Origin: an uncultured Opitutia bacterium
Lineage (GTDB): Bacteria; Verrucomicrobiota; Verrucomicrobiia; Opitutales; UBA953
NCBI GenBank assembly: GCA_945957395.1
Contig: CAMFKE010000002.1
Span: forward strand, 124,001 to 188,000
Length of the DNA: 64,000 bases
Direction of reading: 5' to 3'
The notes under the pieces are model-generated. The model saw only the letters and a program-made list of their open reading frames with translations. It ran no database searches and was not told where the DNA came from. Positions 37,607-46,678 of this stretch are shown one piece after another (position 1 is the first letter of the stretch; every line of letters begins with the position of its first letter). A program made the translations under genes and the position numbers.

Positions 37607-38407
37607 TCAGACATTGGTGAGTTTGAGGATTTTCTTGTCGAAGTAGGCGTGGGCGGCGAGACCGAGTACGAGGAATACGAGGGCGAGTCCGGCTGCCCTG
37701 CCGAGGAGCGAGAAATCAGGCGACTCCCCGCGCTGAATGACGGCACGGTAGGCGTCGATGAGTACGGCCATGGGATTCCACAGAAACGCCTCGTAGAGCC
37801 CGGGCGTATTACCCTCGACGCACTTCTGCTTTACCTGCGAGGCGGTGAAAAAGAGTCCGGAAACAAAAAAGAGGAGGCGAAAAACCGAGGAAATGACCGT
37901 GGTGAGGTCATGCATAAGGGTCACTGCGATTGAAATCGGGAGCGTGAGCCCGACAATCAGCATAAGCTGCACGAGCAGAATCACGGGAAGCCACAGGGTG
38001 TGAACGCCGATCAATCCTTTGGCCGCCGCCATCGCCAGCACGACGCCGAAGACGAAAAGGGATTTCCAAGAGTTCACCAAGATGGTGACAACCGGGAAGA
38101 TCCACTTGGGCAGGGAAAACTGATTGAGCACATGGAACTTGGCCTTGATGGAACCGGCGCCGCCCATGACGGAGCTCTCAAACCAGCCCCAAGCGACCAT
38201 GCCGATAAGGATGGTCAGGATTGCCTCAAAACCCTTGGCACCATTGATATAAGACCACGCGAAATAGAGCACGGCCGTGCTCATCATGGGCTCGAGCAGG
38301 AACCACACATAGCCCAGATAGCTCTGACGCGCCTCGGACTTGATCGAGGCGTGCGTACGGTAAAGGACGATGTCCTTGTACCGGGTCAGTTGCTGAAGGA
38401 AGGTCAT
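37607..38407 (-). CDS. wzm: O-antigen ABC exporter permease
   Basis: 266 residues, six membrane segments, ABC-2 permease type. The N-terminus LTRYKDIVLYRTHASIKSEARQSYLGYVWFLLEPM matches Wzm/KpsM/TagG proteins. It forms the channel through which the lipid-linked O-polysaccharide crosses the inner membrane. First gene of the leftward O-antigen operon. Confidence 0.9.
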   Translation of the reverse strand: MTFLQQLTRYKDIVLYRTHASIKSEARQSYLGYVWFLLEPMMSTAVLYFAWSYINGAKGFEAILTILIGMVAWGWFESSVMGGAGSIKAKFHVLNQFSLPKWIFPVVTILVNSWKSLFVFGVVLAMAAAKGLIGVHTLWLPVILLVQLMLIVGLTLPISIAVTLMHDLTTVISSVFRLLFFVSGLFFTASQVKQKCVEGNTPGLYEAFLWNPMAVLIDAYRAVIQRGESPDFSLLGRAAGLALVFLVLGLAAHAYFDKKILKLTNV

Positions 38408-38799
38408 GGGGGGTACTCCGAAAGATTCCGCGTCCTGCTGGTAAAAACTCCCCGGTCACGGAAACGGGCGCGCAATACGCCGAATACGCAGGGACGACGC
38501 AACCCCAAAGACGCCCCGACAGCGGCCCACCGCCCCAACCCCGACGGCCCCTCGCACTTCTGAATCCTTCCACGCCTTATACGCAGATGGACATGGAGTT
38601 ACGACAATTGCGCCAATGAAGCCGGATGAAGGTGCGCCGGTTAACATCAGGCCCCCCGAAGACGAGGAGCTTCGACTTGGCCCTGAATACTCCGTCCACG
38701 CCGCGCCATTGAATGCCCCCGCCCTCCCAAGCCACCCGCCAACAGGACCCGAACTTTTTTCGTTTTGCGTCGGAAAATTTGCCCTTGGATTGGGCGCTC
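38408..38799. other. 392-bp gap between wzm and truA
   Basis: No convincing gene, RNA, repeat or JUMPstart-like element is visible. It should hold the divergent promoters for the O-antigen operon and truA. The stretch just before truA (38757-38790) is relatively AT-rich. Confidence 0.5.
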
Positions 38800-39717
38800 A
38801 TGAGCACGCACCTGCACCCGCGACCCGCGCCGCAATCCTCACCCGACCGGCCCCTCTACGGCGCCGAGCGCAAGGACAGGAAGCTCACGCAAAATGTGGT
38901 GCGCCGCGACGACCTGGCGCCCGGCCACACGCGATTCGCCTGCACCGTCGCCTACGACGGCACAGACTATGTCGGCTGGCAAAGTCAGCCCGACGGCAAG
39001 TCCGTTCAGGATGTCATCGAAGCCCGGCTGGCTCGCATACTCCGAAAACCCGTCCGCATCCACGGCAGCGGGCGGACCGACTCCGGTGTGCACGCCGACG
39101 GACAAGTGTTTCACTTCGATGCCGAATGGCGGCACCCCAAGGAGATTCTGCTCAAAGCGCTGCACGCCGACATGCCCACGGACATCCTCATCAGGGACAT
39201 CCGCATCGCTAAGCCGAATTTCCACGCCCGGTTCTCGGCGCGCGGAAAGCGCTACATCTACCGCATTCGGCTCGGATTCTCACCGCCCGACAGGGCCCGA
39301 TATGAGTGGGCGCTGGGTTCGCGACCGGTCAATGTGGACGCCATGAAGGAGGCCGCGCGCCGGCTCGTCGGCGTGCACGACTTCACCGCCTTCGGCGGCA
39401 TGCACAAGCAGGGCATGGAACGCGAAAACCCGATCAAGGACCTGCGCCGCCTCGATGTCGTGAAAAAGGGCGACCTTGTGGTCGTCACAACCGAAGCCGG
39501 CGGATACCTCTACAAAATGGTGCGACGGCTCGTCGGCGGCCTTGTGCAAGTGGGGCTCGGCCGCATGACCCCCGATCGCCTCATCGCCTATCGCGACGAA
39601 CTGCGAATATCCGCCGAAGTCCCCACCGCCCCGGCCCGCGGCCTTACCAAGTCGAAGGTGTTCTTCTCCCTCCCCAAGAACGCCGCCAACGGTGACTTTG
39701 ACGACGACGGCGACTGA
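38800..39717 (+). CDS. truA: tRNA pseudouridine(38-40) synthase TruA
   Basis: 305 residues. CTVAYDGTDYVGWQ, GSGRTDSGVHADGQVFHF (catalytic Asp in RTDSGVHA), RYIYRIRLG, HDFTAFGG and YLYKMVRRLVGGLVQVG. It modifies positions 38-40 in the anticodon stem. The ATG at 38800 leaves an N-terminal extension of about 45 residues before the domain; the true start could be further in. The C-terminus ends DFDDDGD. Confidence 0.95.
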   Translation: MSTHLHPRPAPQSSPDRPLYGAERKDRKLTQNVVRRDDLAPGHTRFACTVAYDGTDYVGWQSQPDGKSVQDVIEARLARILRKPVRIHGSGRTDSGVHADGQVFHFDAEWRHPKEILLKALHADMPTDILIRDIRIAKPNFHARFSARGKRYIYRIRLGFSPPDRARYEWALGSRPVNVDAMKEAARRLVGVHDFTAFGGMHKQGMERENPIKDLRRLDVVKKGDLVVVTTEAGGYLYKMVRRLVGGLVQVGLGRMTPDRLIAYRDELRISAEVPTAPARGLTKSKVFFSLPKNAANGDFDDDGD

Positions 39718-39886
39718 GCTCCGCAAAGGTCTTCCCGAAAGCCGCCCGTGGCGCAGTAGAAAACCTACTGAACTAACTTAATCAAAGCGCCGGACACGCC
39801 TTGCCCGGGGAAGGAAAGCGGGCACGAAGGACGCCTGGCCCGAGAACCGGGCCTGCCCGAGCCACTCTCCGCAAAAACCACCCGCC

Positions 39887-40978
39887 ATGTCCTACCGTCT
39901 CTACATTCCCGGCCCCATCACCGTGTCCGACGACACCTTCGCCGCCATGAACCGCGGCATGATCGGCCACCGCTCCAAGGACTTCGTATCCCTGTACGAA
40001 AGCCTGCAGCCCGGCCTGAAGCGCCTCATGGGCACCCAGGACCCCGTGTACCTGAGCACCTCCTCCTCCTGGGGCATGATGGAGGCCGCCGTGCGCAACA
40101 CCGTCGCCAAGGGCGTGCTGTGCTGCATGAACGGCGCCTTCTCCGACAAGTGGCTCGATGTCGCCAAGAAGTGCGGCAAGGAAGCCGCCGGCCTGCAGTT
40201 CGACTGGGGCAAGCCCGTCGACCCCGCCGCCGTCGAGCGCGAGCTGGCCACCGGCAAGTACGACGCCATCACCTTCATCCACTCCGAGACCTCCACCGGC
40301 ACGCTCTCGCCCATCGCCGACATCATGGCCGTGGTGCGCAAGTTCCCCGAGGTCATCAGCATCGTGGACACCGTGTCGTCGCTCTCCACCGTCGAGCTCA
40401 ACAAGGACGCCCTCGGCATCGATGTGCTCATCTCCGGCTCGCAGAAGGCCCTCTGCCTGCCCCCCGGCCTCTCCGTCTGCTCCGTGTCCGAGCGCGCCCG
40501 CGCCCGCGCCGCCACCATCCCCAACCGCGGCTACTACTTCGACTTCCTCGAGTTCCAGGCCAACCACGAGAAGGGCATGACGCCCTCCACGCCCTGCATC
40601 AGCCTCATCTACGGCCTCGAGCACATCCTCAAGAAGATCGACGCCGAAGGCCTGCCCGCCCGCTTCGAGCGCCACCGACGCCTCAACGCCAAGGTGCGCG
40701 ACTGGGCCTTCGCCAAGGGCTTCAAACTCTTCCCCGAAGAGAAGTTCGGCACACTCGGCCTCAACTGCTTCGCCAACAACCTCAACCTCGACCTCGAGGC
40801 CTTCAACAAGGTGCTCAAGTCCAAGCACAAGCTCGTCATCGACGGCGGCTACGGCAAGCTGAAGGGCAAGACCTTCCGCATCTCCAACATGGGCGACGAG
40901 ACCGACGCCTCCATCGACGCGCTCATCGCCGCCCTCGACGCCACCTACGCCGAAGTCGCCGCCAAGCCCGCCGCGTAA
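39887..40978 (+). CDS. Class V aminotransferase (serine/alanine-glyoxylate type)
   Basis: 363 residues. IPGPITVSD at the start, the PLP Lys in ISGSQKALCLPPGL, the Asp in SIVDTVSSLSTVE, the HSETSTGTLSPI segment, and the C-terminal FRISNMGD. It is related to serine-glyoxylate, serine-pyruvate and archaeal-type phosphoserine aminotransferases; the exact substrate is not clear. Codon use is very GC3-biased with few synonymous variants, suggesting high expression. No SD sequence; the leader ends CACCCGCC. Confidence 0.85.
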   Translation: MSYRLYIPGPITVSDDTFAAMNRGMIGHRSKDFVSLYESLQPGLKRLMGTQDPVYLSTSSSWGMMEAAVRNTVAKGVLCCMNGAFSDKWLDVAKKCGKEAAGLQFDWGKPVDPAAVERELATGKYDAITFIHSETSTGTLSPIADIMAVVRKFPEVISIVDTVSSLSTVELNKDALGIDVLISGSQKALCLPPGLSVCSVSERARARAATIPNRGYYFDFLEFQANHEKGMTPSTPCISLIYGLEHILKKIDAEGLPARFERHRRLNAKVRDWAFAKGFKLFPEEKFGTLGLNCFANNLNLDLEAFNKVLKSKHKLVIDGGYGKLKGKTFRISNMGDETDASIDALIAALDATYAEVAAKPAA

Positions 40979-41000
40979 GGCGCCCCGCCCTACCTCGATC

Positions 41001-41033
41001 AAGGCGTCTCCGGTCTCCGGGGACGCCTTTTTT
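41001..41033 (+). terminator. Terminator after the class V aminotransferase gene
   Basis: Stem AAGGCGTC / GACGCCTT with an inner CCGG pair, followed by a run of T to 41033. Confidence 0.88.
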
Positions 41034-41137
41034 CGCGCCGGTAGCCGCCGGACGGCGCTTCCGGAGAATCCGTCAAAGCGCGGTTCGATTTTATCAATTA
41101 ACGCCGGTGAAGCGCGGCGTGCTACAGTGCGCGCCGC

Positions 41138-43912
41138 ATGAAAAAAACCATCGCCGCCCCAATCGCCCTGATTCTCGCCTGCGCCTCGCCGCTGCTGCGC
41201 GCCGAGGATGTCTTCCGCAGCATCGCCCTCTCCCGGCTCATGCCCGACGCCGTAGCCGCCGAACAGGGCCGGTGGGACTGGGCCATGATGCGCGCCACGC
41301 CCAACCTTGCGGAAGCCGATGGAGCGGGCGACGCCGCGCTGGCGCCGGTCAACGAAACGCGAGGCAACTTCAACTGGACGCACGCCCGCGAACTGCGGCT
41401 CATCGTGCGACTGCCCGACGGCGCGCCGGTGAAAGGCCGAGTCCTCGTGCGAGGCAAAGCTCCCGCTCAGTCCGCCAAGGCGTTTGATATGTCCGCAGAA
41501 GACGGAGAGCCCGCGACGTCCGAGGAGTTCCACCGCGCAAAGGTGGCCGCATACTCGCGCCTGCTCGACGCCGATTTGCCCGGCGAGGGCTGGTTCCGCC
41601 ACCAACGCGAGCTGCACCGCGCAGCGCTCAAGGACCCGATGCCCGCCGACGACAACCCGTGGACGCCCCGCCGGATCGGCCGTTCGGAATGGATGGACCT
41701 GTTCACCGGACGCGAAGCCGTGCGCGCGAACCTGCAGGCCGACCGGCCGCTGCGCCTCAACGGCGCCGAGACCGCCGCGCGCACCGTGGCCTTCGACTCA
41801 CTCCCCGGCATCCGAGTGAAGGAGTTCGACTGGGACAAGGTGATCAAGCCCGGCCCGGTCGAGCTCGACACACTGGCGAAAGTCATCCCGGCCGACCAAC
41901 ACGCCGTGTTCTTCCGCACCTTCTCGGGCATGATGAATCTCTTCGACGCCGCCGAGGCGAGCGGCACGCCGCTGCTCACCGGATCCATCCCGCGCGCCGA
42001 CGACGCGCGAACCCGCGAGCGCTACCCGCGCCAGATCTGCCTGGAGTCCTCGGAGTTCGCCAAGCTCGCCGGGCCGCACCTGGTGAGCGAGGTCGCCTTC
42101 ACCGGCTCCGACTTCCTCCTTCCGTCGGGCTCCGACATCGGCGTGGCATTCCGCACCACGCAGCCGGACATGCTGAAATCCTTCATCCTCGCCAAGCAGG
42201 CCCTGGCGAAAAACGCCTCGCGCGGCGCGATGAGCACGCAGGGTGACCACGCCGGCGTCGCCTGGGCCGGCGTCGCCACGCCCGACCGACGCATCAGCTC
42301 CTATGTGGCCGCGCGAGGCGACACCGTGTTCGTATCCAATTCCCGGGTGCAACTGCAGCGCATGATCGACGCCGCCACCGGAGCGACATCCTCGATCGCT
42401 TCGCTCAAGGAGTACACGTTCTTCCGCCAGCGCTACCCGCGTGCCAACGCCGACGAGGCCGCTTTCGCGTTCATGTCCGACGCCACGCTGCGCCGCTGGT
42501 GCAGCCCGCGCTGGCGCATACTCGCCGACCGCCGCGCGCGCACCGAGGCCGCGCTCGCCGAAGAGGCGGCCGCCACGGTGGGCAAGCCAGGCGCGCCCGT
42601 ACCGGCCTCGCCGGAGTACGGCGCACTCGGATTCCTCACCCCCATCGCCGAGCTCTCGGCCGACAAAGCCACGCCCGAAGAGGCGGAGGCTTACTGCGCA
42701 TGGCGCGACAGTTACGAGAGCGGCTGGAGCGCGTTCTTCGACCCCATCGCAGTGAGCCTCTCGTCAAACGCGAAGCGCTACGCCGCCGACATCACGGTCA
42801 TGCCGGTCTTCGCCGGCAGCGAATACCGCGAGATGATCAACTTCACCAAGGGCGGCGCCATCCGACCCGGCACCGGAGCGCAGCACGCCGGCTCGCTCCT
42901 CCAATACGCCTTGGCCATCGACCCGAAGTCACCGCACATCCGCCGGCTCTCCGGCGAGCTGCGCGACGACCGCGTCACGCCCGACACCATGCAGGCGCTC
43001 AACGCGCTCAAGCCCGACCCGCTCGCCTGGCTGGGCACCTCCCTGGCCATAAGCGTGGACGACGACCCGGTGCTCAAGGAGATCGCCGAGCTCCTCAAAA
43101 CCAAGGACGAGGACAACGAAAGGGCCATCGAAAGATTCATGACCGCCAATGTCGGCCGGCTGCCGATCTCCCTTTGGGTGGACAGCCAGGACCCGACCTC
43201 GCTCGCCTTCTTCATGACCGCGCTGAGGACGAAGGCCGACACGAGCGCGCCGGGCATGTTCACCTGGACGCCCACCCAATACAAGGGCGGCGCCTATGTC
43301 ACGGTCGCCGGCGCTCAAGGGCGCCGCTCATTGGCGGACCGCGTCCGCCTTCACTACCACTTGGGCAAAGACGCCCTCTTCCTCACGCTTTCCGAATCCG
43401 TGATGAAAGCGTACCTCGACCGACTCGACGCGCCCGCCAAGCCCAGCGGGCCGGTCGCCAAGGAAGCTTCGCCAACCACCGAGAAAGCATCGCCCGTGTG
43501 GCTGGGGCAACACGCCGGATTCCGCTGCGACCGAAGGACGCTCGAACTTGTGGAAAGCCTCGCGCTCAACGACCGCCGCGACAGCGTGCGGCGCGCCTCG
43601 TGGAGCGTGATTCCGGTGCTCAACGAGCTGCGTCGCGCCGCCCCCGCCGAAAACCCGGTCGCGCTGTACGAGCGACTCTGGGGTGCTCGCCCCGCCTGCC
43701 CGGCCGGCGGCAAGTATGTATGGAACGCCACGCTCGCCAGCATGGAGTCCACCGCGACCGGCTGCCCGCTGGCTCCCAAGGATTTCACACCCGAGCGGCT
43801 CGTCGTTCCCGGCATCGCTTCCGGCAACTTCGGGCTCACCTTCGAACACGACGGCGTGCGCGCCAGAGTTGAACTCACCCGTGAGTTCAAAGCGGAATCG
43901 AAGCAGAATTGA
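41138..43912 (+). CDS. Large exported protein of unknown function
   Basis: 924 residues with a Sec signal (about 1-21, MKKTIAAPIALILACASPLLRA). I recognise no domain. The mature part is a soluble, mixed alpha/beta protein with repeated patterns such as YALAIDPKSPHIRRLSGEL and a Pro/Ser/Thr linker around 770-790 (PSGPVAKEASPTTEKASP). No C-terminal anchor or transmembrane helix is visible. It stands alone between a terminator and a tRNA. The repeated notion of fitted regions could suggest a multidomain periplasmic or surface protein; function unknown. Confidence 0.8.
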   Translation: MKKTIAAPIALILACASPLLRAEDVFRSIALSRLMPDAVAAEQGRWDWAMMRATPNLAEADGAGDAALAPVNETRGNFNWTHARELRLIVRLPDGAPVKGRVLVRGKAPAQSAKAFDMSAEDGEPATSEEFHRAKVAAYSRLLDADLPGEGWFRHQRELHRAALKDPMPADDNPWTPRRIGRSEWMDLFTGREAVRANLQADRPLRLNGAETAARTVAFDSLPGIRVKEFDWDKVIKPGPVELDTLAKVIPADQHAVFFRTFSGMMNLFDAAEASGTPLLTGSIPRADDARTRERYPRQICLESSEFAKLAGPHLVSEVAFTGSDFLLPSGSDIGVAFRTTQPDMLKSFILAKQALAKNASRGAMSTQGDHAGVAWAGVATPDRRISSYVAARGDTVFVSNSRVQLQRMIDAATGATSSIASLKEYTFFRQRYPRANADEAAFAFMSDATLRRWCSPRWRILADRRARTEAALAEEAAATVGKPGAPVPASPEYGALGFLTPIAELSADKATPEEAEAYCAWRDSYESGWSAFFDPIAVSLSSNAKRYAADITVMPVFAGSEYREMINFTKGGAIRPGTGAQHAGSLLQYALAIDPKSPHIRRLSGELRDDRVTPDTMQALNALKPDPLAWLGTSLAISVDDDPVLKEIAELLKTKDEDNERAIERFMTANVGRLPISLWVDSQDPTSLAFFMTALRTKADTSAPGMFTWTPTQYKGGAYVTVAGAQGRRSLADRVRLHYHLGKDALFLTLSESVMKAYLDRLDAPAKPSGPVAKEASPTTEKASPVWLGQHAGFRCDRRTLELVESLALNDRRDSVRRASWSVIPVLNELRRAAPAENPVALYERLWGARPACPAGGKYVWNATLASMESTATGCPLAPKDFTPERLVVPGIASGNFGLTFEHDGVRARVELTREFKAESKQN

Positions 43913-43937
43913 GACGACGACGGCCTGAGAAAAGAAA

Positions 43938-43966
43938 GCCCCTGTCTCCGCGAAGGAGACAGGGGC
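43938..43966. terminator. Terminator between the exported-protein gene and the CAT tRNA
   Basis: A perfect 12-bp stem GCCCCTGTCTCC / GGAGACAGGGGC. A T-rich tract follows on the minus side, so it best fits the leftward tRNA gene; it may also serve the rightward gene. Confidence 0.85.
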
Positions 43967-43974
43967 GCGTCAAT

Positions 43975-44050
43975 TGGTGGGCCCTGCCGGATTTGAACCG
44001 GCACTCAAGGGTTTATGAGACCCCTGCTTTGACCATTAAGCTAAGGGCCC
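43975..44050 (-). tRNA. tRNA with CAT anticodon, probably tRNA-Ile2 (lysidine type), alternatively Met
   Basis: Acceptor GGGCCCT/AGGGCCC, D-stem GCTT/AAGC, anticodon stem GGGGT/ACCCT with loop CTCATAA, T-arm GCCGG-TTCAAAT-CCGGC, CCA encoded. The 5' part GGGCCCTTAGCT and the overall pattern are nearer to bacterial tRNA-Ile2 than to elongator Met, but the identity needs the TilS determinants. The integrase gene starts 137 bp beyond its 5' end. Confidence 0.85.
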
Positions 44051-44186
44051 GAAAGCATGATAAAACCTGAAAGAGACCGCATGAACACTGGCTTGGACGG
44101 GGATTCATGGACCGTCTCGGAGCGTCTCCGTCATGCGCTTGACTGCCGGTGAATGTCGGCGCATGTGTAGCAGAGAGTCGTAACAC

Positions 44187-45386
44187 ATGGACGAAACACC
44201 GAAAGCCGAGAAGCGCCGTAAGCGCGGAAGTGAAAAGAACCTGCAAAAGCGCAATGGCATCTATTACTTCCGGCAAGACCTAAACGGGAAGGATGTATGG
44301 CGCTCGCTGCGCACGACGAACCCCGCCGTGGCCAAGGCGGCGCGCGACAAGATCTTGCGCGAGGCGAAGGGGGACCGCGAGGCGCGGCTTGAGGCGATGA
44401 GTCCGCGCAAGGTGGCCACGCTGGGCGACATCGAGCGCGCGTATGTGGAGCGCTGGTCGATACCGGACAACCGCGACACGCGCCGGGGCAACATGAACGC
44501 GCTGCTCAACCTGGCGCGCCGCGGGCTGGGCCTGCCGAGCACGCAGGACGAGCGGGAGGTGTCGCTGGACCGGGTGACGCCCGGGGTGATCATGGCGGGC
44601 CGGCAAAACCTCATCGAGCGCGCGGACGAGGAAGACTACGAGGCGAGAGCGCAGGCCATGGCGTCGGCGAACTCGCTGTGGCGCAAGGCGCGCGCCGTGT
44701 TCACCTACGAGGATGCGTTCGCCGGCATGCACCTGGGCGACACCGTGCCGGCGCTGCGGCGCGTGAAGCACCTGAAGGTGCAACTCAAGACCTACTTCGC
44801 CCCGCTGACCACCGAGGAGGGCGACAAACTGCTGGGCGCCCTGGACAAGCTGCGCGGCGAGAGGCCGGGGCTGTACCTGGCGGCGTCCCTGATGCTGTAC
44901 TGCGGCTGCCGCAACATGGAGGCGGCCTACGCGCAGCGCGAATGGATCGAGACGGAGGCGGACGGCTCGCGCTGGCTCAACATCACGCGCCGCGCATACT
45001 TCAAGCCGAAGGCGACGCTGCGCCTCGTACAGATACCTCCGGCGCTGGCCGACGAACTGCTCGCGCTGGGCGGCTCGCCGTGGCTGTGCACGCCGGACAT
45101 GACGACCACCGACCGCGAAAACCTCGTGCTGCGCGACCTCAACGAGTGGATGCGCGGTGTGCTGCCCGAGCGCACGGCGTACGATCTGCGCAAGCAGTTC
45201 GGCAGTTGCATCGCCGTGGCGGAAGGCCTGTGGGCGGCGCAGACGGCGCTGGGACACGCGAGCATCACGACGACCCAGCGCTGGTACGCGCGCAAGATCC
45301 GCAGCGTGGCGCCCGTGCGCCTGACTTTCGCCGACAAGGGCGCAAAAAGGGGCGGCGCCGATGCCGACACCGCCCCTGCCACATGA
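44187..45386 (+). CDS. int: Tyrosine recombinase / phage integrase
   Basis: 399 residues. The N-terminal half has a YYFRQDLNGKDVWRSLRT strand region (arm-binding type) and a SAM-like core-binding part. The catalytic domain has Arg I in YCGCRNMEAA, box II in RTAYDLRKQFGS, where the usual His of HxLR is Tyr, then LGHASITTTQRWYAR with the His and the nucleophile Tyr. It would integrate the element. It faces the structural genes head-on; their stop codons are 18 bp apart. Confidence 0.92.
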   Translation: MDETPKAEKRRKRGSEKNLQKRNGIYYFRQDLNGKDVWRSLRTTNPAVAKAARDKILREAKGDREARLEAMSPRKVATLGDIERAYVERWSIPDNRDTRRGNMNALLNLARRGLGLPSTQDEREVSLDRVTPGVIMAGRQNLIERADEEDYEARAQAMASANSLWRKARAVFTYEDAFAGMHLGDTVPALRRVKHLKVQLKTYFAPLTTEEGDKLLGALDKLRGERPGLYLAASLMLYCGCRNMEAAYAQREWIETEADGSRWLNITRRAYFKPKATLRLVQIPPALADELLALGGSPWLCTPDMTTTDRENLVLRDLNEWMRGVLPERTAYDLRKQFGSCIAVAEGLWAAQTALGHASITTTQRWYARKIRSVAPVRLTFADKGAKRGGADADTAPAT

Positions 45387-45404
45387 CTCACCGAAAAGGG
45401 GGGC

Positions 45405-46211
45405 TCAAAGCTCAAGCGAGCGCGACTGGCCAAGCGCCCTGTCGTAGGCGGTGACAAGCGCCTCCTTGGAGCGCGAGTCGAGGCGCCCGGCCTGATCGTA
45501 CTGACCGGCGGCGCCGAAGAGGTCGGAGGCGATGCCGAGCGCGACGGCGTCCTCGAGGAGCTTGGGCAACACCTGGCGCGCCCACAGCGTGGGATTGGTG
45601 AGCGGGGGCAGGTTGGTGCCGGCGACCAGGCACACCCAGCAGTCGCCCGAGGCGTCGTCGTAGACGACATCCCCCGGTGCGTAGGCGGTGGCGGAGGACC
45701 ATTCGGAGCCCGACAGCTTGGGAGGCGAAAGGCGGTAATGCACCCAGACGAAGCCGCCCGGAGACACTTCGGGGAGCGTGAGTCCGGCTGCGCCCACAAG
45801 CCAAGGCGTGCGCAGGGCGCGCGGGTTGTCGCGCGGGTCGCTGCGGTAGACCTCGAACACGGTGTCGAGGTCGCGCGTGATGGGCGCCGGGGCCTGCACC
45901 CACGGCGCCGCGGGAGGCTCGGTGCCCGAGACCGGAAGGGCCGTGGTGTAGTAGAGGTTGTCGGCGGCGTTCCAGACCAGAGCGCCCGGAGCGTAGGCGG
46001 TGGAGGCGGACCATTCGGCGACCACGGGTATGCGCTCCACCGGGCACCAGCCCGGCCAGGCGCCCCAGCGCCAGGCATCCTCGAGGCGCGAGGCGGCGAA
46101 GTCGGCGAGGGCGGCCTTGTCGGATTCGGCGAGGGAGGACGGGGGGAGGCCGCGCCGGCGAGCGGCGCTGTCGCGCAGCGCCTTGTACGAGACGACGGGA
46201 TAGGAGGTCAT
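45405..46211 (-). CDS. Phage head-tail adaptor-like protein with two chitin-binding-like inserts
   Basis: 268 residues. The N-terminal ADFAASRLEDAWRWGAWP helix resembles phage adaptor/connector proteins. Two similar segments, WSASTAYAPGALVWNAADNLYY and WSSATAYAPGDVVYDDASGDC, look like type 5/12 carbohydrate-binding modules. It is the last structural gene before the integrase, and its start overlaps the preceding gene by 4 bp. Adaptor function is inferred. Confidence 0.5.
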   Translation of the reverse strand: MTSYPVVSYKALRDSAARRRGLPPSSLAESDKAALADFAASRLEDAWRWGAWPGWCPVERIPVVAEWSASTAYAPGALVWNAADNLYYTTALPVSGTEPPAAPWVQAPAPITRDLDTVFEVYRSDPRDNPRALRTPWLVGAAGLTLPEVSPGGFVWVHYRLSPPKLSGSEWSSATAYAPGDVVYDDASGDCWVCLVAGTNLPPLTNPTLWARQVLPKLLEDAVALGIASDLFGAAGQYDQAGRLDSRSKEALVTAYDRALGQSRSLEL

Positions 46212-46588
46212 GCTGCGGCGACATTGCCTGAGGCGTCGAAGACGACCCCGGCGGTGATGGTGTGGATGTCCTTGTCGGTCTTCACGCGGCACTCGGGGTT
46301 GTCGCGCAGGAACTCGGCCACGAACCCTTTGTCCTTCCAGCATTCGTAGCCGAGGCGGGTGCCCCAGTAATGGAAGAACTCGGGCTGGATCTGGAAGGCG
46401 ATGTGGCCGTGCACACCCTGCCCTTTCAGCTCGCGGCGCACGCCGCCGGCCTTGGCGGCCTTGACCTGATTGGCCATGGCACGGCGGTACTTGGCCTCCA
46501 GTCGCGCATTGTATTCGGCCATGACATCCTCGGGGCGCACACCGGCGGCCTCCAGCAGGGCGATGGCCGCGTCGACATCGAAAGACAT
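46208..46588 (-). CDS. Small phage protein of unknown function
   Basis: 126 residues. A helical N-terminus (AIALLEAAGVRPEDVMAEYNARLEAKYRRAMANQ) and a C-terminal part with FHYWGTRLGYECW and DIHTITAGVVFDASG. I do not recognise the family. It sits directly downstream of the capsid gene, so it is likely a head-completion or decoration protein. Confidence 0.7.
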   Translation of the reverse strand: MSFDVDAAIALLEAAGVRPEDVMAEYNARLEAKYRRAMANQVKAAKAGGVRRELKGQGVHGHIAFQIQPEFFHYWGTRLGYECWKDKGFVAEFLRDNPECRVKTDKDIHTITAGVVFDASGNVAAA

Positions 46589-46597
46589 GGTGAGGGG

Positions 46598-46625
46598 GAG
46601 ACGAAAGGGGAAAGGAAAGAGAGCG
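46598..46625 (-). repeat. Heptad array upstream of the 126-aa gene
   Basis: Units GAGACGA, AAGGGGA, AAGGAAA, GAGAGCG on the plus strand; on the coding strand they are C/T-rich and end 9 nt before the ATG. Degenerate. Confidence 0.5.
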
Positions 46626-46661
46626 GCCCGACGCCCGGGTGAGCCGGAGGCCGGGCCGCTC
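46621..46661 (-). terminator. Large hairpin after the capsid gene
   Basis: A 10-bp stem GAGCGGCCCG / CGGGCCGCTC with a GC-rich, partly paired loop, 17 bp after the capsid stop. No T run, so it is more likely a partial terminator or an mRNA-stabilising hairpin that lets capsid mRNA outnumber distal transcripts. Confidence 0.45.
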
Positions 46662-46678
46662 AGAGGGAACGCCGCCGC

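Noticed and set aside
38408-38799. JUMPstart or ops-type element before the O-antigen operon
   Set aside because: No GGCGGTAG-type sequence was found.
44051-44186. attL core repeat beside the tRNA
   Set aside because: Short repeats such as GTCTC occur, but no copy to pair with can be seen because the right end is outside the window.
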